NCBI GenBank assembly: GCA_023404345.1
Contig: JAEYCB010000028.1
Location: 1 to 21,883, forward strand
Direction: 5' to 3'
Length of the DNA: 21,883 nucleotides
DNA from: Bacillota bacterium
GTDB lineage: Bacteria > Bacillota > Clostridia > Christensenellales > Aristaeellaceae
In this document: one piece after another, positions 8,267 to 14,789 of the stretch
Position numbering within the stretch: the stretch's first letter is position 1
Layout: each line of letters opens with the position of its first letter
Position numbers and translations under genes: made by a program
Notes under the pieces: model-generated
The model's database searches: none
Seen by the model: the letters and a program-made list of their open reading frames with translations, nothing else
Told to the model about the DNA's origin: nothing

Positions 8267-8525
8267 TCGGCTCGTCCTCCTTCTCGGGCTTGATGGCGTG
8301 TATCTTCTTGAGCACGATGAAGAACAGGATGCTGGTGACGCCTGCACCCACGGCCGCTTCGGTGATGGCCAGGTCGGGCGATTGCAGAAGCATCCACACG
8401 ATGCTCATCAGTACGCTGTAAGCCATGTAGATGACCACGCTGACCAGGAGATTGCGGGTGAGGCACGTGGCGATGGCACAGATCAGCAGGAATCCAAGGA
8501 CAATCACGGTAAACAGACTGTTCAT
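8247..8525 (-). CDS. DUF4040 / MbhD-like subunit
   Basis: A 92-residue protein with three membrane helices. The stretch SPDLAITEAAVGAGVTSILF is the hallmark of MbhD and of the matching part of MrpA (DUF4040, NuoJ-like). In classical Mrp this segment belongs to the C-terminal half of MrpA; here it is a separate gene, as in hydrogenase-linked Mbh operons. The tail (KPEKEDEPNDPEQK) is soluble and charged. Start and stop overlap the neighbouring genes (ATGA with the MrpG gene, 20 bases with the MrpB-type gene), so translation is coupled. Confidence 0.9.
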   Translation of the reverse strand: MNSLFTVIVLGFLLICAIATCLTRNLLVSVVIYMAYSVLMSIVWMLLQSPDLAITEAAVGAGVTSILFFIVLKKIHAIKPEKEDEPNDPEQK

Positions 8526-8845
8526 AGGTCGATCATCTCCATTTCCTGCTCGGGATGGTCATTGGTGGTCAGCTCCAGGCGAGCAATCAGATGGCTGCCG
8601 GTGGGACTGGTCAGCCACAGGAACAGCGCCGTCAGCAGATATTTCAGAATGACCCAGCCGTCGTTTTGGGAAACACAAAGGCCGGTGAGCACCAACAGAA
8701 GGCCCAGCGAATCCCCCATGGAAGCGGCGTGCATGCGGTTGAGCACGTAACGGAAGCGGTACTGCGATACCACGCCCACCAGTAGCACAAACAGCCCGGC
8801 CAGCATCAAAACGGCCGTCAACACGAAGCGAAACCAGTCAAGCAT
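8522..8845 (-). CDS. mrpG: MrpG/MnhG-type subunit
   Basis: A 107-residue membrane protein with three helices. It shows the MrpG pattern: RFRYVLNRMHAASMGDSLGLLLVLTG, in which RMHAASMGDSLG (residues about 37-48) is the conserved core, followed by LFLWLTSPTGSHLIARL. The C-terminal tail is acidic (NDHPEQEMEMIDL). It overlaps MrpF by eight bases and the DUF4040 gene by four. MrpG belongs to the E-F-G membrane module that extends the complex sideways in Mrp and Mbh structures. Confidence 0.93.
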   Translation of the reverse strand: MLDWFRFVLTAVLMLAGLFVLLVGVVSQYRFRYVLNRMHAASMGDSLGLLLVLTGLCVSQNDGWVILKYLLTALFLWLTSPTGSHLIARLELTTNDHPEQEMEMIDL

Positions 8846-9158
8846 CGGTGTGGGCCTCCTTTTCCTTCTTTTCGCGCTCTTCCAGGGCGACGCCCATGTA
8901 CACCTTGCACAGCACCACCACCGCCAGGAAGCCCAGCAGCGCGTAGATGAGTGCCACGTCCACCAGATACCCCTCGCCCAACATGGCGGCCAGGATACAG
9001 ATCATGGCCATGGTGAGCGTACAAATCATATTGATGGAAACGATGCGGTCAGCAATGCGCGGGCCCTGAATGGCGCGGAACAGGCAAAACAGTGTAAGCA
9101 CGCTCAGGCATACCAGAACGGCCATATAGAGCGCATGATAGGCATCTGCGATATTCAT
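8838..9158 (-). CDS. mrpF: MrpF/MnhF-type subunit
   Basis: A 106-residue protein with three membrane helices. The family core GPRIADRIVSINMI lies after the first helix, and VDVALIYALLGFLAVVVLCK carries the conserved Asp. The C-terminal tail is a charged helix (EEREKKEKEAHTDA). GGAGG lies seven bases before the ATG, and the start overlaps the stop of mrpE by four bases. In Mrp complexes MrpF is part of the E-F-G module and is implicated in Na+ handling (known of the family, not shown here). Confidence 0.94.
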   Translation of the reverse strand: MNIADAYHALYMAVLVCLSVLTLFCLFRAIQGPRIADRIVSINMICTLTMAMICILAAMLGEGYLVDVALIYALLGFLAVVVLCKVYMGVALEEREKKEKEAHTDA

Positions 9159-9628
9159 GCCTTTTCCTCCTTTGCCTTTTGCATTTTTTCAAGCGCCTGG
9201 GAAAACGACGTGTTGTCGATGCCGTCCATAAACTGCGTATCCAGGCAGTGAACGGTCAGGCGATCGCCTTCGCTGTGCACGGTGATGGTACCGGGCGTGA
9301 GCGTGATGGAATCCGCCAGCGCACTTTGGAAACCACCCTTCAGCGGCGTACGGAAGGTGACCAGATGGGGTTTTACCTCAAGCTTTGGAGCGAACACGAT
9401 GCGCGTGAGCGCCAGGTTGCACTTGACGATTTCCGTCAAAAGCAGCCCGACATAGCGCAACGCGGCAGGAATCAGCCGCGCTGCAGCCCAATCTTTTTTG
9501 GGACTGTAGCCCATAAACGCGCAGCAGAAGGCGTACAGCACACCGGAGAGAACCGCGCCGAAAGCGGCGATTTCCCATGTCAAGCGGCCATTAAAGACCA
9601 CCCATAACAAAAAGAACACGAAAAACAT
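9155..9628 (-). CDS. mrpE: MrpE/MnhE-type subunit
   Basis: A 157-residue protein: two N-terminal membrane helices, then a soluble domain with ALADSITLTPGTITVHSEG and LTVHCLDT, the MnhE signature (SITLTPGT at about residues 107-114). It is the first gene of the ten-gene operon. A clear promoter lies 83-111 bases upstream, and a GGGAGGAGG ribosome binding site lies about eight bases before the ATG. Placing mrpE first, followed by F and G, is the Mbh-like order; canonical Bacillus mrp operons begin with mrpA. Confidence 0.93.
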   Translation of the reverse strand: MFFVFFLLWVVFNGRLTWEIAAFGAVLSGVLYAFCCAFMGYSPKKDWAAARLIPAALRYVGLLLTEIVKCNLALTRIVFAPKLEVKPHLVTFRTPLKGGFQSALADSITLTPGTITVHSEGDRLTVHCLDTQFMDGIDNTSFSQALEKMQKAKEEKA

Positions 9629-9710
9629 ACGTTAGACCTCCTCCCTCTCGCGGACGATGGCCCGTCTCCCCTCATTTAATAGGTAAGAACACGAAAACCA
9701 TCAGTTTGAC

Positions 9711-9739
9711 ATTGTACGCCGCAGCAGTGGAAAAGTCAA
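9711..9739 (-). promoter_or_regulatory. Promoter of the antiporter operon
   Basis: On the minus strand, TTGACT (9739-9734) and TACAAT (9716-9711) are separated by exactly 17 bases. The start would be near 9704, giving a leader of about 76 bases before mrpE. No clear terminator separates this from the glycosyltransferase gene upstream, so some read-through is possible. Confidence 0.75.
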
Positions 9740-9776
9740 CGCCGGTCAGGAATGGTTTCGAATTTTTTCGCCAGAC

Positions 9777-11294
9777 TTAGCGCACGCTTAGCGATTTTTG
9801 GCGATACAGGTAAACGGCATCGTACCAGAAGTTCGGGCTGCTTTCCGTGGCGATCAGTTCGTAGCGCTCATCGATCCATTCCGGCTGTTTGCCCCGGGTG
9901 ATGACATAATCGCAAAGCCCCTCCCGCAGATAGCGCAGCTGCTCACTGAGCATTTCCTCCAGGGGTACGTTGGTCTGATGAAAGTATTTTACGTTGGGTA
10001 CTAGCCCTGCGGCGGTATAAAAGCCCGCGTCCATAAAGCCGTAATTAAGCAAAGTCGCATTGGGCGTCTGTTCCAGATAGGCGGCAATCCGGTACTGCAT
10101 AGTATCCTCACGCGGCTGACCGAAGGAGGCGCCATAGTCTGCTGTCATATTGCCGCTAAGCAGCGAACACAGGCCTACGCATCCGGCGGTCAGCACAGTA
10201 GCACAGCCAGCCAGTTTTTTGGGGGAAAGGCGCGCAAGCATACCTTCCAGCACGCAGCCCACGGGAATAAGGCCAAGAGGCGTCAGTGCGGCCAGCGCAA
10301 GCCCGTAATAGGGATAACTTTTGCCCCCTACAAACACACCCAACGCACCCACAAGCGCCGCCAACCAGACGGCCAGTCCTTGATGGCGCGGACGTTTCCA
10401 CCCGAACCATACCAGGCCGCCAACCAGGGGCAGCGAGCAGGAAGGATTGTCCCGTAGCCATTCCCAGCCGCACAGCAGCATGGTTTTTATTCGTTGCACG
10501 AGGCCGGGTGCAGCTTCGGCCGTGGAATAAAGGAACAGATTATCATACAAATAAACGCCCAGCCAGTCTGAGAGCGCTCCATTTGCACCAAAGTAGATCA
10601 CCCAGGGCAGGCAGGACAGCGCAAAGCCTGCAACCAGCCAGCCAATCGAGCTCCACAGGCCACGCCAGTCATGCTGGACCGCAAGATAGATCAGCAGCGC
10701 CAGGAACAGTCCCGCGTGCAGGCCGGAGATGGTAAATTTGATCCAAAATACACAGCCTGCAAGCACACCCTGCCACAAAAGCTCCCTGGCCGGCATGCGC
10801 CCGCCGCCACGGCCAAAATGGCGCAGAATGCCATAAAGCGACCAGACTACCAGCGGCAGGCACAGCTCCTCGGCGCTGTCGCCCTGGGCAAAGCTGGGGG
10901 AGGCGTAAACCAGCAGCGCCAGCACAGGCAGGGCCAGCCATGCGCTGCGGCGCGCACCATATAGGGTCATCAATTTATGGGAGCCGGTTAAAAACAGGGC
11001 TGCAAAGCAGATCTCCATCAGATATACGCCGGTAAAATCCCGGAAGGAGATCAGTGCGCATAACGCATGCAGGGCATAAAGCAGCGGCCCCTTATGGTCG
11101 TACAGGTCGCGATAGACCACCTGTCCCCGCACCATACCCTTGCCGATGGTAAAGTAGATGTTGGCGTCGGACCAGTCATTGATGGGATAGCCGAAGGAGG
11201 ACTTGGAGCAGAAAAACAGCACCGCTGCGGCAACGAGCAGCGCATAGGCGAACACCAACAGGTCCTGTCTTCGACGGAAAATAACAGCACGCAT
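9777..11294 (-). CDS. GT-C type membrane glycosyltransferase (family 39-like)
   Basis: A 505-residue protein with about 11 membrane helices and a soluble C-terminal part (residues about 390-505). The first outer loop carries WSDANIYFTIGKGM (Asp43) and YRDLYDHKGP (Asp63, Asp66). Acidic residues in this loop are the mark of GT-C/PMT/ArnT-like enzymes that transfer sugars from polyprenyl-phosphate carriers. The acceptor and sugar are unknown. AAGGGG lies ten bases before the ATG, and a fair promoter lies upstream at 11334-11362. It stands alone between the antiporter operon and degV. Alternative: a membrane protein of this fold without transferase activity. Confidence 0.7.
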   Translation of the reverse strand: MRAVIFRRRQDLLVFAYALLVAAAVLFFCSKSSFGYPINDWSDANIYFTIGKGMVRGQVVYRDLYDHKGPLLYALHALCALISFRDFTGVYLMEICFAALFLTGSHKLMTLYGARRSAWLALPVLALLVYASPSFAQGDSAEELCLPLVVWSLYGILRHFGRGGGRMPARELLWQGVLAGCVFWIKFTISGLHAGLFLALLIYLAVQHDWRGLWSSIGWLVAGFALSCLPWVIYFGANGALSDWLGVYLYDNLFLYSTAEAAPGLVQRIKTMLLCGWEWLRDNPSCSLPLVGGLVWFGWKRPRHQGLAVWLAALVGALGVFVGGKSYPYYGLALAALTPLGLIPVGCVLEGMLARLSPKKLAGCATVLTAGCVGLCSLLSGNMTADYGASFGQPREDTMQYRIAAYLEQTPNATLLNYGFMDAGFYTAAGLVPNVKYFHQTNVPLEEMLSEQLRYLREGLCDYVITRGKQPEWIDERYELIATESSPNFWYDAVYLYRQKSLSVR

Positions 11295-11333
11295 AAAATA
11301 TCCGCCCCTTTCCGTGCGTATTGATTTGTTGAC

Positions 11334-11362
11334 AGTGTACCATATTTGAAAATGGGAAACAA
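11334..11362 (-). promoter_or_regulatory. Likely promoter of the glycosyltransferase gene
   Basis: On the minus strand TTGTTT (11362-11357) and TACACT (11339-11334) are 17 bases apart. Each box matches the sigma-A consensus at four of six bases, so this is only fair. It diverges from the degV promoter at 11400-11428. Confidence 0.45.
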
Positions 11363-11399
11363 GGTGCGATCCCTTGCAAGAGAACGGGTTTCAAGCAGC

Positions 11400-11428
11400 T
11401 TGCAAAAATGGAACGGACAGGGTACAAT
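11400..11428 (+). promoter_or_regulatory. Promoter of degV
   Basis: TTGCAA (11400-11405) and TACAAT (11423-11428) are 17 bases apart. The start near 11435 gives a leader of about 55 bases. The -35 box lies in a repeated CTTGCAA motif (11373 and 11399). Confidence 0.7.
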
Positions 11429-11452
11429 AACAACGTATCATAAGAACTGATA

Positions 11453-11466
11453 GGGCCGATCGGCCC
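11453..11466. promoter_or_regulatory. 14-base perfect palindrome in degV leader
   Basis: GGGCCGATCGGCCC reads the same on both strands and sits between the degV promoter and its ribosome binding site (11475-11482). It could be an operator for a dimeric repressor. As RNA it could form a tight stem only with an unstable tiny loop, so DNA binding is more likely. The function is inferred from position alone. Confidence 0.35.
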
Positions 11467-11489
11467 ACTTCTTCCAAAGGAGGGTACGC

Positions 11490-12368
11490 ATGAATCCTTA
11501 CGTGTTTATGACCGACTCCGATTCCGACCTGCCCTTCCGCTACGTGGATGAACTGGACATGACCATGGTGTACATGCCCTATATCCTGGACGGAAAGGAA
11601 TACTTTGATGACCTGGGACGCAGTGGCAGACAGAAAGAATACTTTGACAACATGCGCGCCGGCGCGGCGCCGGTCACTTCTCTGCTGCCTACAGCTGCCT
11701 ATGTGGAATACTTCGAGCCCTGCTTCAAGGATGGCAAGGATATCCTGTTCGTGGCGTTTTCCAGCCAGCTGTCCGGCACGATCAACAACGTGTACGCCGC
11801 TCGCGAGGAACTCTTGGCCAAATATCCTGACCGCCGCATGACGGTGGTGGATACCCTGAGCATTTCCGCCCCGCAGACCATCCTCATCCTCAAGGCCCAC
11901 GAGCTTTACCGCCAGGGCAAGAGCATGGACGAGGTGGCCCAGTGGCTGGAGGACAACAAGATGCGTGCCCAGGCCTGGTTTACCGTGGACGATCTCAAAT
12001 ACCTGCGGCGCGGCGGCCGCATCGGCGCCATGGCGGCTACTGTGGGCACCATGCTGGACCTTAAGCCCATCATCACAGAGAACCGTGCGGGTAAGCTGGT
12101 TAGCTCCGACAAGGTGCGCGGCCGCAAGGCGGCTTTGCGCCTGATTGCAGACAAGGCCGCTGAGAACATCGACGATCCTGCGCAGGCCATGACCATTATC
12201 CTGCATGCAGATGCACCCGAGGACGCTGCCAGGCTGGAAACCATGCTCCGGGAGCGAGTGCCCGCCCTGGGAGAGATTCAAACCTATTATGTAGGCCCGG
12301 TCATCGGAGCGCATTGCGGCCCCGGAACGGTGGCTATCTGCTTCTTCGGCAAGGAGCGCCCCTGCTGA
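11490..12368 (+). CDS. DegV family fatty-acid-binding protein
   Basis: A 292-residue cytoplasmic protein of the DegV/FakB family, which binds fatty acids and, in FakB, presents them to the kinase FakA. The N-terminus has MTDSDSDLP (residues 7-14), followed by PVTSLLP (61-67) and the lipid-binding FSSQLSGT (90-97). The C-terminal half has DDLKYLRRGGRI and ends with YVGPVIGAHCGPGTVAI, all typical of the family. AAAGGAGG lies seven bases before the ATG. It is a single-gene unit with its own promoter and a terminator just after the stop. No FakA kinase lies in the window, so the partner must be elsewhere. Substrate preference is unknown. Confidence 0.92.
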   Translation: MNPYVFMTDSDSDLPFRYVDELDMTMVYMPYILDGKEYFDDLGRSGRQKEYFDNMRAGAAPVTSLLPTAAYVEYFEPCFKDGKDILFVAFSSQLSGTINNVYAAREELLAKYPDRRMTVVDTLSISAPQTILILKAHELYRQGKSMDEVAQWLEDNKMRAQAWFTVDDLKYLRRGGRIGAMAATVGTMLDLKPIITENRAGKLVSSDKVRGRKAALRLIADKAAENIDDPAQAMTIILHADAPEDAARLETMLRERVPALGEIQTYYVGPVIGAHCGPGTVAICFFGKERPC

Positions 12369-12383
12369 TAAAACGGCAAAACG

Positions 12384-12432
12384 ATGCCGCCGGCCTCTTT
12401 GGACAAGAAGCCGGCGGCATTACTTTATAATT
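12384..12432 (+). terminator. Terminator of degV
   Basis: An 11-base perfect stem (12384-12394 with 12410-12420, loop of 15) starts 15 bases after the degV stop and is followed by a T- and A-rich run (TACTTTATAATTT). Confidence 0.85.
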
Positions 12433-12535
12433 TAAGGAAACGAACAAATTTGCACCTATTGCAAATCCATCATAGCCAGTCTTTTGAGCTGGATCTGACA
12501 GCTGAAGGATTCCATTTTGTCCAGTCTGCCGCGTG

Positions 12536-12574
12536 GCAAACCGTGATTGAAGCAGCCGGACGGTTGCTTTTTTT
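12536..12574 (+). terminator. Orphan rho-independent terminator
   Basis: GCAA(A)CCGT (12536-12544, one bulged A) pairs with ACGGTTGC (12560-12567) and is followed at once by seven Ts (12568-12574). It lies 168 bases after degV has already been terminated, with no gene between, so what it terminates is unclear. Confidence 0.7.
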
Positions 12575-12696
12575 GATGTACCACAATGCCGGCAGGAATA
12601 TCCTTGAAGCCGGCGTCCCTGCTGTGCTGAAATCAAAAAAGACGAATAAGAAGCAAGAATCGTTCTACAGGTCGCAAAAAAGTGACTTAAAGGACT

Positions 12697-12725
12697 TTTT
12701 CATAGGGACAGGACGTTGATATAGT
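12697..12725 (+). promoter_or_regulatory. Probable promoter and operator of the XRE regulator
   Basis: TTTTCA (12697-12702) and TATAGT (12720-12725) are 17 bases apart. An inverted repeat AAAAAGT/ACTTTTT (12677-12683 with 12694-12700) runs into the -35 box. That is where a self-repressing XRE protein might bind. The boxes are moderate matches. Confidence 0.4.
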
Positions 12726-12760
12726 TAAACCGCATTGTGTTGCATATGGGGGGATAGACA

Positions 12761-13087
12761 ATGGACTATGTGGATTTGGGCAGGCGTGTGCGCAAGCAGC
12801 GTCAACTGATTGGACTGACGCAGCAGGAATTGGCAGAACGCATCGGCGTAAGCACATCTTTTGTGGGGCATGTGGAGCGCGGAACCCGCAAAGCCAGCCT
12901 GGAAACGCTGGTTGCGCTGTCTAACGCACTGGGGGTTGGCGTGGATTACCTGTTGGCCGGAAGCTTGCAAAATGCCCCTGACGAAGAAAATCCCTCCGTA
13001 GCCATGGACCCTAACCGCCGTATGGTTATTCGCGAAATCCTGAGCACCCTTCAGGAGCATTTGTCCGACTGGGGACCGGACAAATAA
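12761..13087 (+). CDS. XRE-family DNA-binding regulator
   Basis: A 108-residue protein. Residues 6-65 form a Cro/C1-type helix-turn-helix domain (GRRVRKQRQLIGLTQQELAE, then IGVSTSFVGHVERGTRKASL, then LVALSNALGVGVDYLL). The remaining 40 residues are polar, with a possible C-terminal helix (RRMVIREILSTLQEHL) that could mediate dimer formation. A GGGGGG run about eight bases before the ATG serves as ribosome binding site. It ends five bases before the convergent dapB stop. No phage or toxin gene accompanies it. Its target may be its own promoter or the intergenic region behind it. Confidence 0.9.
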   Translation: MDYVDLGRRVRKQRQLIGLTQQELAERIGVSTSFVGHVERGTRKASLETLVALSNALGVGVDYLLAGSLQNAPDEENPSVAMDPNRRMVIREILSTLQEHLSDWGPDK

Positions 13088-13092
13088 AGCGG

Positions 13093-13851
13093 TCAGCCGA
13101 GCATATCGCGTACCACGTCGCGCATGGAGTATAACCCGGCCGGCTTGGCCATCAGATAGGCGGCAGCCTTGAGCGCCCCCTGGGCAAATAGGGCGCGGCT
13201 TTCTGCACGGTGCGTCAGGATTAGCTGTTCGCCGTTTCCATAAAAACCCACTTCGTGTTCGCCGGTCACGGTGCCGCCGCGTACCGCATGGATACCGACA
13301 TCGCCGGCTGTGCGCTTTTGCGTGCGGCCGTAGCGCCCATAAACAGGGTTCGTTTCGGGCCCTTTTTCTTTTTGCACGGATTCGTAGAGCAGCAGGGCGG
13401 TGCCGCTGGGGCTGTCAGCCTTCATGCGATGATGCTTCTCCACAATTTCCACATCAAAGCCTTCCAACGTGCGAGCGGCCATGCTTACCAGCTCAGTAAG
13501 CACGTTGACGCCCAGGCTCATGTTGGCGCTGCGCAGCACCGGCAGGGTCTGCGCGGCCTCGCGGATGCTGCTTAGCTCCACATCCGTATAGCCAGTGGCG
13601 CACAGCACCACGGGCATGCGGCGGGTGAGCGCAGCCTGTAAAATCTCCGGCAGCGCATCTGGCCGGGAAAAGTCAATCAACACATCGGCGTCCCCCTGGA
13701 TATGCTCAAAGTCTGTGACGATGGGAAACGAGGCCGCCTGCCCCGCGTAGGCTACATCCACGCCGCAGGCTACTTCCACGCCCGCGCCCTCCGCTGCCAG
13801 TGCCAGCTCGCGGCCCATGCGTCCCAGCGCTCCGCCGATGATGATTTTCAT
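13093..13851 (-). CDS. dapB: 4-hydroxy-tetrahydrodipicolinate reductase
   Basis: A 252-residue cytosolic enzyme that reduces the DapA product to tetrahydrodipicolinate with NAD(P)H, on the way to diaminopimelate and lysine. The nucleotide-binding GALGRMGRE is at residues 7-15. The catalytic EKHHRMKADSPSGTA has His140/His141, Lys144 and the substrate-binding SPSGT at 147-151. The ATG at 13851 has AAGGAGG nine bases upstream; the frame extends to 13884 but without a better start. It lies 25 bases after dapA, as the third gene of asd-dapA-dapB. No dapD/dapH, dapL or lysA lies in the window, so the later pathway variant cannot be told. Confidence 0.96.
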   Translation of the reverse strand: MKIIIGGALGRMGRELALAAEGAGVEVACGVDVAYAGQAASFPIVTDFEHIQGDADVLIDFSRPDALPEILQAALTRRMPVVLCATGYTDVELSSIREAAQTLPVLRSANMSLGVNVLTELVSMAARTLEGFDVEIVEKHHRMKADSPSGTALLLYESVQKEKGPETNPVYGRYGRTQKRTAGDVGIHAVRGGTVTGEHEVGFYGNGEQLILTHRAESRALFAQGALKAAAYLMAKPAGLYSMRDVVRDMLG

Positions 13852-13876
13852 ATTCCCGTACCTCCTTTTGCTTCTG

Positions 13877-14770
13877 TCAGGCAATCAGAATACCCATTTG
13901 TACCAGCGCCTCGCGAAGCTTGCGCTTTGTAGCCTCCCCTGCGTCGATGAGCGGCAAGCGCAGTTCGCCCCCACACAGGCCCAGCAGCTCCATGGCGTGC
14001 TTGCAGGGGATGGGGCTGACCTCACTGAACAGTGCCCGCACCAGCGGCAGACATTCGGTCTGCATGGAGAGTGCCTTTTCCGTTTTGCCGGAGAAATAGG
14101 CGCTGGTCATGCCGCTCACATAGGCGGGCGCTACATTGGCCAGTACAGAAATGACACCCTCGGCGCCCAAGGCCAACAGAGGATAGATCATGTCGTCGTT
14201 GCCGGAATACAGGGTGAGCCGGCCGCGCATGGCACTGATCTTCTCCATCACGCGGGGCAGGTCATAGCTGCTTTCTTTCAGGGCAACGAAACGGCCACTC
14301 TCCGCCAGACGGTCGATGGTTTCGGGCGCGATATCCAGCCCCGTGCGTCCGGGCACATTGTAGAGCACGATAGGAAGCTCCGTGTGCTCGGCGATGGCCA
14401 TGAAGTGGGCGTAGAGCCCCTCCTGCGTCGTTTTGTTGTAGTAGGGGGTCACTACCAGCTGAGCCACACAGCCCAGGTTGCGGTAGCGGTGCTCGGTATC
14501 AATCACGGTCTGGGTGCAGTTGCTGCCCGTGCCGCAGATGACCGGCACGCGGCCCCGCGCGGCGGCGACCACCTCGCGGATAACCAGTTCACGCTCGTCG
14601 GGGGTCAAAGTGGCAGGCTCGCCGGTGGTGCCGCAGGCGACAATGGCTGCTGTGCCGTTATCCACATGCATTTCCACCAGGCGGCGGAGGGCCTCCACAT
14701 CCACCTTGCCGCCCCGCAGGGGGGTGACCAGCGCCACAGCGCTGCCACGGAACAGGGGTTCATGCTTCAT
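13877..14770 (-). CDS. dapA: 4-hydroxy-tetrahydrodipicolinate synthase
   Basis: A 297-residue class I aldolase that condenses pyruvate with aspartate semialdehyde, the first committed step to diaminopimelate and lysine. The catalytic residues align with the E. coli enzyme: Thr48-Thr49 in CGTTGEPATL, Tyr137 in VLYNVPGRTG with Arg142, and the Schiff-base Lys165 in ALKES. TPYYNK is also present. The ATG at 14770 was chosen because GGGAGG lies eight bases before it. An in-frame TTG two codons earlier would put that site too close. The gap to asd is 19 bases. Lysine sensitivity cannot be read with confidence. Confidence 0.96.
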   Translation of the reverse strand: MKHEPLFRGSAVALVTPLRGGKVDVEALRRLVEMHVDNGTAAIVACGTTGEPATLTPDERELVIREVVAAARGRVPVICGTGSNCTQTVIDTEHRYRNLGCVAQLVVTPYYNKTTQEGLYAHFMAIAEHTELPIVLYNVPGRTGLDIAPETIDRLAESGRFVALKESSYDLPRVMEKISAMRGRLTLYSGNDDMIYPLLALGAEGVISVLANVAPAYVSGMTSAYFSGKTEKALSMQTECLPLVRALFSEVSPIPCKHAMELLGLCGGELRLPLIDAGEATKRKLREALVQMGILIA

Positions 14771-14789
14771 GCTCAAAACCTCCCGTCAA

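Larger units (their letters stand above)
12433..12760. other. AT-richer intergenic stretch with several hairpins, no gene seen
   Basis: No credible reading frame: the one frame open through it starts inside the degV terminator, and its peptide looks random. It holds a 7-base perfect hairpin ATTTGCA/TGCAAAT (12448-12454 with 12460-12466) and a terminator at 12536-12574. A GCCGGC/GCCGGC hairpin with an inner AGG/CCT follows at about 12584-12611. An AT-rich inverted repeat (12677-12700) lies just before the regulator promoter. It may encode a small RNA or be the remains of a lost gene. Confidence 0.5.

Noticed and set aside
260..9628. Respiratory complex I or an Ech/Mbh hydrogenase operon
   Set aside because: No NuoB/C/D/I-like, NuoH or hydrogenase large/small subunit is present between the operon's promoter and terminator; the MrpE, F, G and B subunits are specific to the Mrp/Mbh branch.
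11391..12314. A 307-residue minus-strand frame opposite degV
   Set aside because: Antisense to a clear DegV protein; it runs over the degV promoter and has no start signals.
12384..12719. A 111-residue plus-strand frame between degV and the XRE gene
   Set aside because: Its ATG lies inside the degV terminator stem, there is no ribosome binding site, and it contains another terminator; the peptide looks random.
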